Shown here piece after piece: positions 47,193 to 63,076 of a stretch of DNA of 64,000 nt (position 1 is the first letter of the stretch; the number at the start of each line of letters is the position of its first letter). Origin of the DNA: Struthio camelus. Lineage: Eukaryota; Chordata; Aves; Struthioniformes; Struthionidae. The position numbers and the translations under genes were made by a program. Under the pieces are notes generated by a model. That model saw nothing but the letters and a program-made list of their open reading frames with translations, was not told the origin of the DNA and did not search any database. Where the stretch lies: assembly GCF_040807025.1 (NCBI RefSeq), contig NC_090945.1, positions 38,867,088 through 38,931,087 on the forward strand. Direction: 5' to 3'.

Positions 47193-47547
47193 GCAGGGAT
47201 ATTGGATACTGAATATACAGCTCAACTACTAATGGCTTATTTCCCTTGCCTGTACATCTCATCATCTTTCTATACCTCTAGAGTAGAGTGCTGAACTACT
47301 GGAAATTCTATTGCTTGATGTGAAATTATTTTATTTTTGCAGTTGTGGGCTGGAACTGTCTACACATTTTAATCAGCAATGTTAACAAATTCTTTTTCAT
47401 TTAAATATTTAAACTGAGGATGAGAAGTTGTTTAGAAATATGGTTATATAGTTTATGTGTCTTTATCTGAACAAAAGCTTTATGAGAGAGCCTGCTTAGC
47501 CAAGGGTATTTCTGAGTTCTTTGTATAAACCATTTCAAATCAAATGC

Positions 47548-47553
47548 AATAAA
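47548..47553 (+). promoter_or_regulatory. Polyadenylation signal of TLR2B
   Basis: AATAAA about 355 bases after the TLR2B stop. The surrounding 3' UTR is unlike that of TLR2A. Confidence 0.65.
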
Positions 47554-50306
47554 AGTCAATTTACGCAGCAAGGAGTTTGTCCTAGCGCCTCTAGTTACTG
47601 GATCTAAGGACAGATTCTCAGCAGTAGTTGGCAATCATTTTCAGTTAAGTGCCCAAATCTCTTGAGGATTGCAGATGCAAAGCTTAATCTAAAAATGCAC
47701 TTTCATACCACAGTGCTGGCTGTTGCTGTATATATGTTCTACGCCAGCCCACCTTCTTGGTGAAATACAGAAATGATGAGCAGGTGTTTAGTTTCTTTGT
47801 TCCATATATGGGAACAGATGCTTCAGAGTGGGGTACAAACACTTTTCTTTCTTGCTTAAATGTAGTTGCCTGAATACTCAGCTAGGATGTGGGAGACACG
47901 AATGTATAAGCAGTCTTTGAATCCATGACCATTCTCCTCTCTCTAATCAGTGGCTTTTGCACTGTCACAAAAACAGTGCTTCGGTCCTTTTTTGCTCTCT
48001 CTTTAAGTCAGACCGTGCAACCCAAAGGGCTGGAATGTCTCCCACCTCACAGCACTGTGTTTCTTGTTGGCTGGGCCCACCATTCCTCAAGAAGAGAGCT
48101 GGGACAAGGACTCCCAGCTGCTGAAGGAGGGGATTAAATCGAGACACCAGCACCAGGCTCTTCCTTCAGAGAAAAAATGTGTTTTAAAAAGAAAGGTAGC
48201 TCAGGAGATACCTGTATTGTAGACAAAGGAAATTTAAGATGGCTTTAATAGTTCGAATCCAGTAGGCCAGAGGGACAACAAACTACTGGACCGGTGTAGG
48301 GCTTAGGCACAGTGTACTTGAGACTGACACATCAAGGCATGTACAGTAGGAGACCTTAGAAGTTTTCACATGGAAATGTCTGGAGCATTTTGCTGAATCA
48401 ATGATTAGATCATGTCCAAGTTGTTGTTTTTAATATTGTGTTTTGGTCTTGGGCATCTAAAGTATACAAAATCTCACTTCAAACACCCGAATATTTTTAA
48501 TCAAGTTTGTACATTGAAGCTGTTCATCTTGTAGCTTTTTGCCTTCAGTGCTATTGCTTTTAGGGGGTTGTTCTCTGCAGAGTCTTCAGTGAGAGCAGAA
48601 GTCTTAGCCTCTGCTAGCCATTTAGAAGGGAGCGGATAAACATTCTTCCATTACACGCACAACTACGCAACTCTGACAGTGTAACATAAAGAGGAAGATT
48701 TATTTACCTGCATTTCTCCATATATGAACACATGCATAAAGCATTACAGGAATCATTGTCTTTGCCAGCTCTTCTAAGTGATCTAGGAAAAAAGCCACCT
48801 TTCTACTATGTATTTAAATTTTGCTGTTTCTTTTATTTACTTACTTACATTTTTATTGCTCTGTTCCCCATTTTATAGCATATAAACCTCTACCTTCATA
48901 TGTAAGATGGCTTCACGCATCTTCTGCTTTATTCCCATACATACTAAAGTGTAAGTAAAGCTAATCTGTATTTTTCACTTCTATTGACAATATAAAGATT
49001 CTTTAAAAAACTGACTATATTTCATTTGAGTTCAAAAGATACTTTAGCTAGGCTGGGAAAAATACCTTTTAAGCCAGCTACTGTGACTTCTAAGCAGAAC
49101 TGCACACTGTTGCATAAACAAGCTATGTTTCAATTCCTTGCTTTGTGGCCAGGGTAGTACTGAAGTCAAACATTCAGCCTCTGAGCAGGAAGACTCAGGA
49201 GTATACCTGTTCTAATTCTGAACACACATTTACTTTAAAAAAAAAAAAAAGGGAGGGGCTAGTCAATCATTAGACAATTAAATACATCTGTTGTAAAGTC
49301 TATTTATCACACACAAACATCACAGCAAGTCCTACTCTTCCTGTTCATTATACATTTCCAACTGGATTAGAAAAATTACAGTGCAAATATGTACACAAAA
49401 AAATTCAGTTTGTGATGATTAAGACGGAGCCAGGCCATAACTCGCTTACTCAAAACCTGAAAAAGCATGGGAGTAAAAAGCAAAAGAGAAAAATCTTTTG
49501 CACACTGTAGTCTCTTCAGAGCACAAGAATCAGTTGGACAGTCCAGCATTTTCTCTGCCAACAGGTATGTGCCTCCAACTGGCACTGCAACACAAAATCT
49601 TTGCCAAAAATCTCAGGTGCCCTTCCCTCCACAGTCAGGTCCATCTGGCTACCAAGCACACAATACACATTGCTGTGGTTCCAATTTTTTATAAGGGGGT
49701 GTTGGAAGAGGTATGAGTTATAATACAGCAGCTCTAGAAAGAGGTGAGGAAAAAAAAAAGCTAAAGATAACCTTATGCTAGTTTTGCCTGAGTTTGGGAA
49801 TAAAATTACCTTACATTAACCAAATGATCAAACTATTTAGGTGCCATGTTTTAGAATTCGCTGTATCCAAAGCCATTATGTGATCTAAAATTCTCATCTG
49901 CCACTCAGCTTTCTGTATTTAGAATTTCAACTATTAGGCACTACAAATATACTTAATAATGAAACAATTTTTAAATATTGGCACTTTCTTTTCCTTATTT
50001 TTTAAGAGCTCTACATAATAAGAAAATAAGTCCTTTTGTCTAAAACAATTTTCTCACTGAAGGCAGCAATCTCTTTTAAAACTCTCACTTTGAGAAGATC
50101 AAAAATGCTTTAACATCATGCTGTAAAGTAATGCAGTCTTGCTATTAAGATAAAAGGAGGCACCCTCCCAGTAAAAGGGTGTATAGCACACCAGAGTTCA
50201 GCCAACTACTATCTTCCATAGTCTTTTAAAATTAAGTATAGAATATGCATATTATTGTACACAGGTAAATATCCAACACTTTGCATTCTCACTAATAATC
50301 TTAGTC
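47554..50306. other. Intergenic region between TLR2B and the RNF175 3' end
   Basis: The two genes converge here. Apart from an A-run at about 49235-49249, I see no gene or clear repeat. The RNF175 3' UTR should lie in the right-hand part. Confidence 0.5.
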
Positions 50307-50425
50307 CTATTCTAAACTCAGTGAGTAATTAATGCCTTGGACTATGCCTATAACAGCTGGTTACCAAGCCACCAGATAGCGGAGCCAATCCAAAAGTTGC
50401 CCATACAACATGTGTGCGTTCCCAC
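50307..50425 (-). pseudogene. RNF175: RNF175 terminal exon with a frame break and a stop
   Basis: After the acceptor attag it reads WERTHV, then lacks two bases, then YGQLLDWLRYLVAW, a TAA in place of Gln, and PAVIGIVQGINYSLSLE with TAG at 50309-50307. The old terminal stop is preserved, so the decay looks recent. Confidence 0.83.
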
Positions 50426-50946
50426 CTAATCTGCTGTTAAGGAAACTGGAGATACAGTTTAACAGTTAGTAAATCTTGGCTTTTTTTCTTAGTCAGAATC
50501 AAAGAAAAAGTATAGGCGTAAAGTTTTGAAATGCTTTCTTTCCAGCTCTTCTAATTTAATTCCTTTTGCATAAGGGTAAGGTTAAATTTAAACATGTCAT
50601 TGACATATTGTTGAAATAAAGCTTACAGAAGTAAGCTAAATTTTGCTTCAACTCAAGCAGGTTTCTGAAGATGCAGCAGCAAATCTTGGACTATTCTTCT
50701 GTTTGCTACAGAAATTGGAGGAAAAAATGTAGTCTACCAAATAGTAAGAAGAAAGGAAAAGCACTTGTCCTGAAAGTGGACTATATCAATCCTGTGCACG
50801 AAAGAGCAAATGCCACTGCGTGGAATCTTTCTAAAACTGTGATTTACATTCTTTAAAATGTTCCTCTCATTATATAAATGATTTTTGGATGTCCGAAAGT
50901 TAAGAGGGAAAAATATATATATACACACACACACATATATATAGAA

Positions 50947-51024
<78 letters not shown>

Positions 51025-51236
51025 TTTACTTGCTTGGGGTCCCAGATAAGATAAAGTCAAACAAACAGAACTATCATCTTCCCTAAATATAATAGCTCCT
51101 TAACAATAATTGTTTTTCCATTTATTTAATGTGGGCATCTCATCCCACCACTGCAGACCAAAACAACAATTAACAAGTAATCAGGCTACAGTTTAGAAAA
51201 TTCAAATCAGAAGCACACTTGTTAAGGAAAGAATAT
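50426..51236 (-). other. U12-type intron of RNF175, apparent AT-AG ends
   Basis: The minus-strand donor ATATTCTTTC is one base from the U12 consensus ATATCCTTT. A perfect U12 branch site TTCCTTAAC (plus coordinates 50436-50444) lies 11 bases from the acceptor attag. The intron also holds a (GT)37 tract. Confidence 0.6.
50949..51023. repeat. (AC)37 microsatellite
   Basis: An uninterrupted AC run inside the last RNF175 intron, preceded by a mixed TA/CA block from about 50912. Confidence 0.97.
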
Positions 51237-52323
<1,087 letters not shown>

Positions 52324-52912
52324 TCAAGATCAAGATAATATAGGAAAAAGAAGACAATAACAAAATAATCTTTGCTTAGAGTCAAGCATACACAAACACT
52401 GTTTAAATGACATCAAAGATAGGGACAGCATGAAAATGGCTACAGTTGTCTTACTCTGTGTCAAGATGCACAGAGTTACCAAGAGACAGTTAAAATCTTA
52501 CTGTTGAGGAAAGAATGTCAGCAACTGTGTCCCTGCTTTTAAGTAACTGAGACAAATAATTGTGTTGAGATAGTCACCTTATTTGGAAAGGGAACATAAG
52601 AACTACAAAAAGGGAGAGACAATAAGACTTTCACAGACTTTGGGGAAGTAAGAAGCATGTCTCCCTATGGCAAAGGGAGAATGTTATAGTGTCTTGTACA
52701 TGGGAACTAGCCTGTTAGCAGCCCAAACCTAGGGTTCAGCAGTTTGTCTAAGGGACAAGAACAGCTTTCTTTAAGGAGAAGTGAGGTCAGTTTACTGCAA
52801 ATGTATCCAGTAGACCTTATTTATTCTTGGGAGCCCAGAGACGCAAGCAATTCAAGAGCTCGCTTCCAGTCCTTGCAAACAGTATTCAAAATGATGATTC
52901 CCCAGCACTTAC

Positions 52913-53033
52913 ACCAGTGGTGGAAGCCATGTAGTCAGAACAAATCTCTGTAAAGTCTCTTCCCATCACTCCATAGTACAGCCCATAAAAAAACAGTATC
53001 ACACCAAAACCCATAGAGTCTTCAGTCTTGATT
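52913..53033 (-). CDS. RNF175: RNF175 exon (FYGLYYGV)
   Basis: Acceptor ttttatgacag, donor gtaagt. It is intact: IKTEDSMGFGVILFFYGLYY, then GVMGRDFTEICSDYMASTTG, ending in phase 0. Confidence 0.9.
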
Positions 53034-54665
53034 CTGTCATAAAACCACAAAAGAAAACTTGGTTGAGTCTGTTGTTGCCCAGAAATGCCAGAAAAAAATA
53101 ACAAGATTTTTACTTCAATTAGCTCTTGCTTCCTTCCAACAGGAGGTTTTAGTTTCATATTTTTTGCAGCAGACACCTTCATGCTTGAAGTATCAATGTG
53201 CTTGAAGATAAGCAATGTTGAAAGCAGGCTATGGACTACTTTTGGAGCCACAGCTACTGAACTCTGTTATATACAAGCTGACACATTTTCTTATAGATAG
53301 GGACTTTGCCAAGAGCCTTAGCACACAGAACAGTTAGGTATATTTCATTGTTTTGCAGGAGCAACAAGATCAACCAGATCTTAAGACGTAAGATTCCCCT
53401 TTAAAGAAATGTTAAGCTTCTCTAGCTGAAAGTGCTCACTATTCTCCTGAAAACAAGTTCCTCAGGACAAAATATTTGCTAAACTGCAGCAAGCAATATT
53501 AAAAAAATAATAATAAAATGGGCAGAGCCTGCAAAAATGCTCCTATTTATTATCATCTATCTGAGACTGTGGTACAGGCTATGGGAGACTGCAACCTGGC
53601 TACTGAATACTCATAAAACTGGAGCTTCGCAGGTGACATCAAAAAGGGCTTGTAATTTATGTTGTAGCAGGGCACAAAATAACAGAGTTGGCAAATTTTG
53701 CAATTACCTTTTCAAAATACACTGGTGGGGGAAGATACCTGCTTAAACAAACAACCTCAATAGAATAAAGCTTACAGTATTGGTAACATAAGCCTGTTAA
53801 ATTTCTGCCATGAATTTTCCAACAGAGCTGGGTGAGTCAACTATACAATGTATGGGCAATAAATCTGACACTTAAAGGAACAGCTGATTTATGTCTGTGC
53901 AGTATCTCCAATACCTCCAAGAAGAGTTGGACTGGCAGCAGATGCATTGTGTAGTTGATCTACGTGCTCTTAGGGAATGTCTGGAATTTCTAGTTGTAAG
54001 GCACCTCAACCAGAGTTCCAGCACAGTTGCTCTGATTGGACTGCTAGCCAGCCAGAAATCCTGGGCAAACATTAAAAAAAAAAAAAAATCAAAATTGTAC
54101 TCAGACAAAAATTCCAGCTGGATTAAGAGGGCAGATCTAGAATCATCTGGATAACTTTTGGCAATAGTTAAAATAAAAAGAGGAGAACTCCCTAGCAACA
54201 TAGCAGACTCATAGAGCGGGAAATTATAATTACCAGAAAGATTTGTAATGTGTTTTTGATATGACTGTGCTTCTCTACTTTTATCCTTTACTTTCAGCCT
54301 TTGTATGTCTCATCTCCTTCAGGAATGTAGCTGAAGGACTGAGGATTTACTCAGCAGTTAAATTAAGGGTTTAAATGAGTGAACACACTGACTCTATGAA
54401 GTTTAAAGTTTTCCCCCTCCTCTCTTCATGCCACAAATACAAGTTGTAAACTTACTAAACATGAAATTTCAGACCAACTATGCAACAATAAAAATCAAGA
54501 AGAGAACCTATAACTACACAACCTAAAACAGATTTTATATGTTGAGGTGGGTGCAGAAGAGATCAAGCTTCAGCGGAGCAATTTCATTGCAAGGAAAGAG
54601 AAATCTACATCATAACAGAGGAAATCATAACAGAGCCAAATCCCAATTTTTCTAAACAATACCTA

Positions 54666-54851
<186 letters not shown>

Positions 54852-55543
54852 CTACCGAAGTATTTGCATAAAGTAGTTTTAAACTTGTACATTTCATTTG
54901 TGTATTTATTTAAAGGTGAATAAAAATGTATACTACAGAGGAGGAAAGTGGAATGTTAAACTTTTGTATCATTTTGCTTCAGTCTTCACAAGAACCATTA
55001 GCTGTGAACAGTTTGCTAACATAATTAAAACTAACATCCAGGAATTGTGGAGGAGGGGACACAGGCCAGAACAGGGGAACGGCTAAAAGACAACTGAGGT
55101 AAGTTAGATGTATTCAGGTCTATAGACCATCAGTAGATCACTGATGAAATTTTCCTAAAATACTTAAAAGTTAGCAGAAGCAATCTCTGAACCATTAATA
55201 ATCAACTTTGAGGGCACAGGGTGGAGAGGTGTAGTTTCAGAAGACTGGAGAAGGAAGAATATAGGCCTCTTTCTAGAGGAACAGTGATACCTTTAAGAGC
55301 TCAAGAACACCTGGGATGACTGTTGCTGGTAAGAGTGTGCATATTAAAAACCAAGATAGAATGGATGGAATAAACTTAATTTTAATTCTTGTTTAATTCT
55401 TTTTCATTTGCGTGTCATGCCTGATAAACACTGCTTTAGTGGTATTTATAATTCACACTGCAGTAATAAGATTCCTTTAAATTCAGCTGCTACTGGCCCT
55501 TTTTGTAATGTGATAAATTTTGGTACAGGGGTACTTTTATTTA

Positions 55544-55807
<264 letters not shown>

Positions 55808-58678
55808 CTAGAATTCCATTCTGCATGATTATTTTTGATCAAAATATTGCCAAACTGTAAAACCTGTACAAAAAATGTAACTTGTACAGCATCAGACATA
55901 GTAGGGCCTTTGGTCCTAGAATAATGATTTCAGTCTGTCTTACACCCGATAAATAGTGAGTAATCCTAGTTCTAGGAAACTGGTTATAACATTGAGATAC
56001 AGCTCATCAGACCCACACACCCTGTCCTCAAAAGCTAAACTGTCTATTGATATAATTCTACTGAATCAATCATTAAGGTGTGTTTTCTAAATCAAGTTAC
56101 ACATACATGGAGACAACTGCCCTGCTAAAACTTTTGGAGCAACTTTTCTGAAATCAGTGGAGAGTCTGGCCTAAAACCAATCTTCAGAGAAAGGTGCAGC
56201 ATTTGGCTCCTTTAATTTGGGACTGTTACCTGACTATGCTACTGAAAGTTTTCTTAAAAACCCTTTCTACACCACAACAAAATGCTGTTGCTTAAACTTT
56301 TAAATCTTTTTTATAAATTAAATGATATTAAACTTAATGATGTAAATTTGCTCAAGTCTCCTTTTCAGTTTGCCTGTAGTAATAAAATATGCTATTTCAC
56401 ATTTTTTGCAATAAGCACACATTTGAAATCCACTGAATAATCAAAAGCCCTGTAATGTCAGTTCTGTCCATGACTCACATTAATAAACCATGGATTTGGG
56501 GTTGTAGAAGCCTGATAGTGACTAAGATAAAGGAAGAATGACTTTAATATGCATTTGTATAGTTAGCTCCTGGGTCTTTGCGATAAGGCTACTAAGATTG
56601 AAGAAAAAAATCTGAGGGCAGATGGATTTATAGTTTACCTACGTTATGCAGGGATGTTTTTTAAAGCAAATGAAAACCATAATCTGTCTAGATGAAAAAG
56701 TTATTTCTGTGGAAGATGAATCTATTTTCTAAACCCAAAAATAAAGTTCTGAAGGAATAAGTGTTACTCCCAGTGAAACCAATGAGAATTTTGCCACAGA
56801 TTTTGATCGAAGCAGGACTGGATTCTTCCTCTTCACCTATGAAAAGTAAGCTACTGCTGGGGGGAAAAAAAACCCCTCTAACGAGATAGAAAGCATGAAA
56901 CTTGTGAAAAATGGTATTTCACAATATAAGTTTGAATAAATTAAATGAAATAATAGGCACATGTTAACCACACACCATCCCTGGATCACATCATTGGCAC
57001 ACATTTCTCCACCCTCCACCCCCAGCTTTAAGGGCTATCTTGCAGGAGGCTGCCAGAGCCTCTCTGTTGCCTGCCTTCCTGCTGTCTAACATGATCCCTT
57101 TCCATTGTTCTTACATACTGGGTGGGGGGCGTTGTTTTTTAGTAGGCTGAAAGTGGAGTCTAAATTTAAGAGGCAGCGCCGTAACTGGATGGGCATTCAT
57201 CTCCAGTAAGGTAGCTACTTTCTAATACAAATCTAGCACTGAGCATTGTTACCATGCAAGCTGCAAAATGAAGTCCTAACTCATTTTAAAACGGTATCAC
57301 AACCTTCTCTCAAGGAATTCTACAAACAGATCAATTGGTATATATTATTTGCAGTAATTGGCTAAAAATACCTTACTGTTTTTTACATCGGTCAGACTGT
57401 TAATTTTAATACTAATAGCCTCTATGTGAAATGTATTAATATTTTGACATGTAAAAGAGGACAAAGATATGAAACCAGTCATAGAGATGAACAGCTCAGT
57501 ATTATTGATTTATTATTAACACTGGAAGGTCACCATCTGGACAATTCCATAAAATAACACATCTGCATTGCTGCTAAATGGAAGCGTTAACATCTGGGTC
57601 ATATTATTCCAAATTTTCCTCATCCACCCATCATAGCAAGAGGAATTTCCTGACAAATCAGATCGCTGCCCAAAGGTAAAATGTTTTTCTCATTACCGTA
57701 CTTTAAATGAGCTCAAAAGACCTAGAAGTGAAGTCAGCATCAGCGTCATAGACAACTTTCCTATTTTCTAATTATGCAGATTAGACTGGTCGCGCAAGCA
57801 CCAACTGAAAAACCTGCATCTGTACTCTGCCTCACTCATAATGTTCTCCCTAATCTGAGTGAATAAAAATGCATATCGCAAGCAAATTCGGTAGAAGAGC
57901 ATTACTCTAGTATCCTTTCCATCTTATAGTATGTGGTGACCACTGCATACATAAAGAAAATAACTGCATAATAATTAGATTTATTGTGACAGACTGACCT
58001 TACCAGAACTTCCTAACTTGGCAACACAAGCTAACTGGCTTTCTAAAAGTCTAGTTTCTTTTGATGTAGACATATTCAAATACTCAGAAACATATGCATG
58101 AAAGCAGTAATAATCAGCTATGTGGGTTTTTTTAGTTTTAAATTAACATGCTTATATTTGATAGTACACTGGAAATTGGCAGAGATTTCCATATTAAGTA
58201 AACCAAATGACTTTATTTTCAAGTTTAGCCTCATTACTTAGGTGTAGAAATCAATGCTGTTTTAAGTACATTGCTTCATTTTTCATCCATATTCCAAAGT
58301 AAGTTCTCATTATATGACTGTCATATGATATAAGATGTAGAATCAGTAAAATGGGCCACTGCCTATAGGACTGCAAGTAGGGCTTTTGTGTTTGAAATTG
58401 TTCTGAGGCCATTACAAATCTGCCTCTCTATCTTATACCTTTTAAGATTTCTATTATGCCACGGGAGAACAATTTTGTCCACATATATCATATTTGTTCA
58501 ATTTTAATCAATGGACAACTTCCAACAGAAACCAAATTGCATTATAAGAATCAGCTGAGTGCCTGATAGTCAAAATTTCCTTTGGGAAAATACAGAATCA
58601 GAGCACTAGTAAGCTCTTTCCTTCTTTCCCTCATTTGACATGCTAGGCTCTACCACTTGCTTTTATGCTGCGAAAAGT

Positions 58679-58713
58679 GGATAGGGTAGGATAGGGTTGG
58701 ACAGGGTAGGATA
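58679..58713. repeat. 10 bp minisatellite (GGATAGGGTA)
   Basis: Three and a half units (GGATAGGGTA, GGATAGGGTT, GGACAGGGTA, GGATA) in the large RNF175 intron. Confidence 0.85.
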
Positions 58714-61700
58714 CATTCTCAAGGACTGTAATCTTCTGACCAGTGTTCTTGGTTGCCACCCCGTGTCCTAGAGGACACAACATGGTTGCAAGCACATAAT
58801 TGTTTCCATCTCTTCAAATTAGAGAAGTCAAAAATTCCTGAATGAACGGAGAGACAAGAACACAGACTCAAACTTACTAAAAGTAAGGTTTTTACAATGT
58901 GGATCAGAAGGGCACAGATTCTATGTTTATTTTTTAAAATCTCAGACAACAGCAAAATTCTCAAAAGTAATTGAGAAATTATGATTTTCTCTAATTTGCT
59001 TCCCTCTCTTATGGAAGTTCACTGTGAACTGCCAACTACCAAATAGAAGAAAAAAACACAATTGTCAGATTGGCCTACAAATACTTTATTCCAAGCCAAG
59101 CCTTACTAGCAAAACCATCTTTTACTTCCTCAGTACTAAGATGACACCCCTGTTACTTTATACCTGGCCATCTGGTGAAGGGCAATCTCTTCCCTCTTGC
59201 CAAAATTACCCCCAGCTGAGTTTTGGTTGCTCTGTTGCAACTTATGCTCTTTCCTCTTTGAAATAGGAGCCTTTCTCCCACCCTGCCTTTCTTTCATCAG
59301 GAGGCATTTTACATTCTTGATGAGCCTGGATAAGGCTCTTTTGGAAGCTGCAGGCTGTTGCTGGTTCTCTTGCATCTAGTAAGTAGTTGTTGCTTTTTAT
59401 TTTTGTTCTTCTTAGACCTAAGTTAATGAATGCCCTTTCAGGGCTGATTTTATGCTCCCTTTGGTCTTTGTTTCCTTTTCTCTTTACAAAGAAACCTAAC
59501 TTTTCTTTTTTCATGTTTACAAAGCACTTTGAAAGGGAAGGAGGGAGTCAATCCCTGCAGTCCTTGGCTATACTTCCACTATCAGGATTGTGCAATTCTC
59601 GCTGAGGTCTTACTATGTCTGAGAATACCATGGGTATCTGGAGAAGGGATCTATAAATGCAGACATTCATACTGAACTCAAAGACTCAGACAGAAAGGTT
59701 TGCTAATTGATGCTGCCTTCTAAGTCATGATAGGCAGTGGAAAGCTGGCTACTCATTTTCTTAATCTCCTGGGGGAAAAAAACAGAAAAGCAAGCAGTTT
59801 CTGCTCAGAGAAAAGGAGCCCTGAGCTTACCCCTTATGGAAGGCAATGTGCCCTCACTCCTTGACTTCCCTTCTCTTTTGCTCTCAAAGAAGCAAGCATG
59901 TTTTCACAAACAGTCAAAGATGTTTGGTTCTTCCTCTTCAGTGCTAGATGCCATTGTACATAACCTGTACGTGAACTACAAAGGCATAAACTGAGATGTC
60001 AAAAGCAGGATGGCAAGTAAGAGAAATGCATAAGCAAACAAAAGTAGAGGGCTTTTTCCTCTTTAGTGGGTATGTGGTTGTTTTTCTAATTTTGACTTGC
60101 TTGTTTCCCGACAAGTCGAATGAAAGTGATATGCACACGAATGCACATGTAATAACTGCCACCTGGAAGAGCTGTAATGCAGCAGTCTAGACGTGCCTGT
60201 ACTTGGTGAAGCTGTAGATTTTTTTTTTTGTTGGGTGTATTTTAATGTTAAATGGACAATTTCCTGTATGCATTAACCAAGTTGCTTAAATAATAAATGA
60301 GACCAGATACACAGCTTCTGTTTCTAAATCTGAGGGTTTCCTTATCTGATGCAGCAATGTATGCTAGTTACTTTTTCACCTAATTTGTGTAAGGATTTCA
60401 TTAATTATTCAATTTCATATTTTAATGTTTGTCCTATTTGTTAGTCTTCAAAGTATGGTGGTCTTAAAACTATATATAGTGGCTTATAGTGGTTTCAGCA
60501 TATGGTGTTAGTCTTCAAAGTATAGATTTTGGCACTTACTATACAGCTAGAAGTTCAGAATTTTAACGTCCCATACAAAATACTTTTAAGAAAGCAAGCT
60601 AATATGATGAGATCAACAGAGGGTATTAAAAAAAAAAAAACAAACTATACACAAGTTTCTGGATATGAAACATGAGGGCAGCTGCAACTTAATACACAAA
60701 CTCATACATTGTTTTAATGAAATACTCTGTTAAGTTACCTAATATGGAATAAATGCAATGAACCATCTACTGGTAGAGACCTACTATGAGTGGCACTCTC
60801 TTGTAAAAGTACCTTCATAAATACATGTAATAAGTGTGAGAATAAATTACTCTCATGACTAAACAGAGCATGAAGCAGAACCTCAGTACAAAGTTAACTT
60901 CAACTTCTCATGCTACTATTTTTACTGAAAGAGGCTCTGCTCCACTTCCTTTATTACTGGGGTAGGAGGCCTCACTGCCACCACAGAGCTGTGCTTTGGT
61001 ACCTAAAACTTAAACCCCAATATTTTTCTGATGCAGGTGTTAAGTTCTGTTTATTTTAAAATGCACTACAAAAAGAAACAAAAATGTCCTCAGAAAGTCT
61101 TAGCAAAAATCTTGTAATGCTTGCAGTTGTATGGGAGCCTCCCTAAACTAGCTTACCTGCATTTAAAAGTATAGTTTTGGGTTATGTAATTTATAGCTTA
61201 TGTAACTTTGTAAGTTTGACAAGCTCCTGTAAACTAATAGCTGGGAATGAAGCTTCAATTGCTGAAGTCAAAGTTACACAATTAAATGACTGTAACAAGC
61301 GGCAGACTGTTGGTGTTTTGACTTGGGAAAGCAGATGTAGTACACAGCAACTAACCTTAAAGTACTGTAAAGCAAAGCAGTGAAAAAGCAATGCAGACTG
61401 CATTTTTCTTAGGCTACCACAGACTTTCACAGACAAACAGGGTCTTCCCAGTTGCTCATTGTTGTATCGGCACTGATTAGGCACCAGTCTCATAAAAACG
61501 ATTTTTAATGGAATGGTGACTGAGCGACTTCAGTTACTTCTAATCTGTTCTTCATTTAATGGTTGTTGAAATCAGTGATGCAAAGACTGCTGCAAAAGAA
61601 ATGCATGAAAAGCTCCGAACTGAATTTGGCCAAGATGCGACAACAAACATAAAGTGGTTAAATGGTATAACAGAACTGGTCTAGATGAGAAGCTAAAGAG

Positions 61701-62539
61701 AACATCAAGGTAAAATAGTATCACATATGATGCTCAGATGCTACACATGCTCAGGGTTAGGGTCCTGTGTGTTTGTAAAAGTTGTTGACATGAAGCCAAA
61801 CTTCTCAATGGCTTACACTACCTGTGATTTCATTAGACTCTTCACTACTATATTTGTTGCCATTACTAACATTTCATCACCATTCCAGACTCTGTCAAGT
61901 ATAGTTGAAGAGTCTGATTCATAACCTCTCCATTACAATCTTGTGCTAAAGCAATCATAGATCAGGCTATTTTTATATCTCTTACCAAAATAGTTTATGT
62001 AAATTGAATTAACAGCTCATTCTCCCTTCTATGTTTAGCAGCCTTGTTAGAAATCAAGGTTTTAGAATTAACTCAACTTAAAATCCTTTAGAATCTGGGG
62101 AGCAATTGCCAGGGGATCAAGTATTGCTTGGGACAGTTATTGATGCCACTGTAACTGAACTCCTAAACAGCAAAAGTCTGTATTTCAACTTGCAGATGGC
62201 TTAGGGCACTCATCAACTCATGAAGAAGGGAAAAGATGAGACACTACTTGTGTGCTTCAGATTCTGCCTATCTGTAGTATCTGTGTAATCTCCATTCACC
62301 CAATAGTTTTATTTATTTATTTAATGTTTACCTAAAACTCATTCCCTTTCAAGGGCTGTGTTATGAGTACAAGATGATGCCCATTTCCACCTCTTCTTTT
62401 CCCTAGTAAAATTCTTCTCCTTTGACTCAGTAAACAGTAATTTGTGCTACGGAGGAAAAAAAAATCAACAGAAGGGATGGGGAGGCCATTTACGAGGTGC
62501 CTGACTTTTTCCAGCTATTGAATAGCAACTGCAGGGGTG

Positions 62540-62660
62540 GAGGCTGGGTCTTTCTAGTTTTCTCAGGTTTACAGAGAAGTGTGTTGCAGTGAAAGGAACC
62601 GAGCTGAGGCACATTAAGCCTCAGTTTTAGCACCTTAACCACAAGACAAGCTTTCTCTCT
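62540..62660 (-). mobile_element. MIR-like or tRNA-derived SINE remnant
   Basis: On the minus strand, GTGGTTAAGGTGCTAAAACT is followed about 30 bases on by a CGGTTCCTTTCACTGC stretch, the order of box A and box B parts in tRNA-derived SINEs. Confidence 0.35.
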
Positions 62661-63076
62661 AGTTAAGTATGTGCATGAGTAACTTGATGAATAGGGGCCT
62701 TGGATTTTCTCAGTAAACCTTCTCTGAAATATTACTTCATCTAGATAAGGGTAGTGACTGTGTTCCTCCCTAGTCCATTTTAAGACAGTTGTTTGAAAAC
62801 TCAAAGCTTTTTCCTAAAGGCTTTCCCACCAAAGACTGACTGCAGCATCAGTATATATACATAGAAAATAAAACAGAAGTTGTTTTTTCTCCCCACATAA
62901 AAGCTATTTTCTACCCGATCAAGAACCGAGGCTTGCTGCTCTCCATGGATGCACAGTTGTCTTGCCAGATGTAAATACCTAAGAGTATGTCATGATTGCC
63001 AACAGTTGCCTGAGAAAGATGGCTATCTTAAACCACCACAGCTCTAAAACTGCAGTCTTTCTGAAAAGCTACTCAC

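Noticed and set aside
50734-51060. 108-codon minus-strand open frame rich in Cys and Val
   Set aside because: It arises by translating the (GT)n microsatellite in the RNF175 intron.
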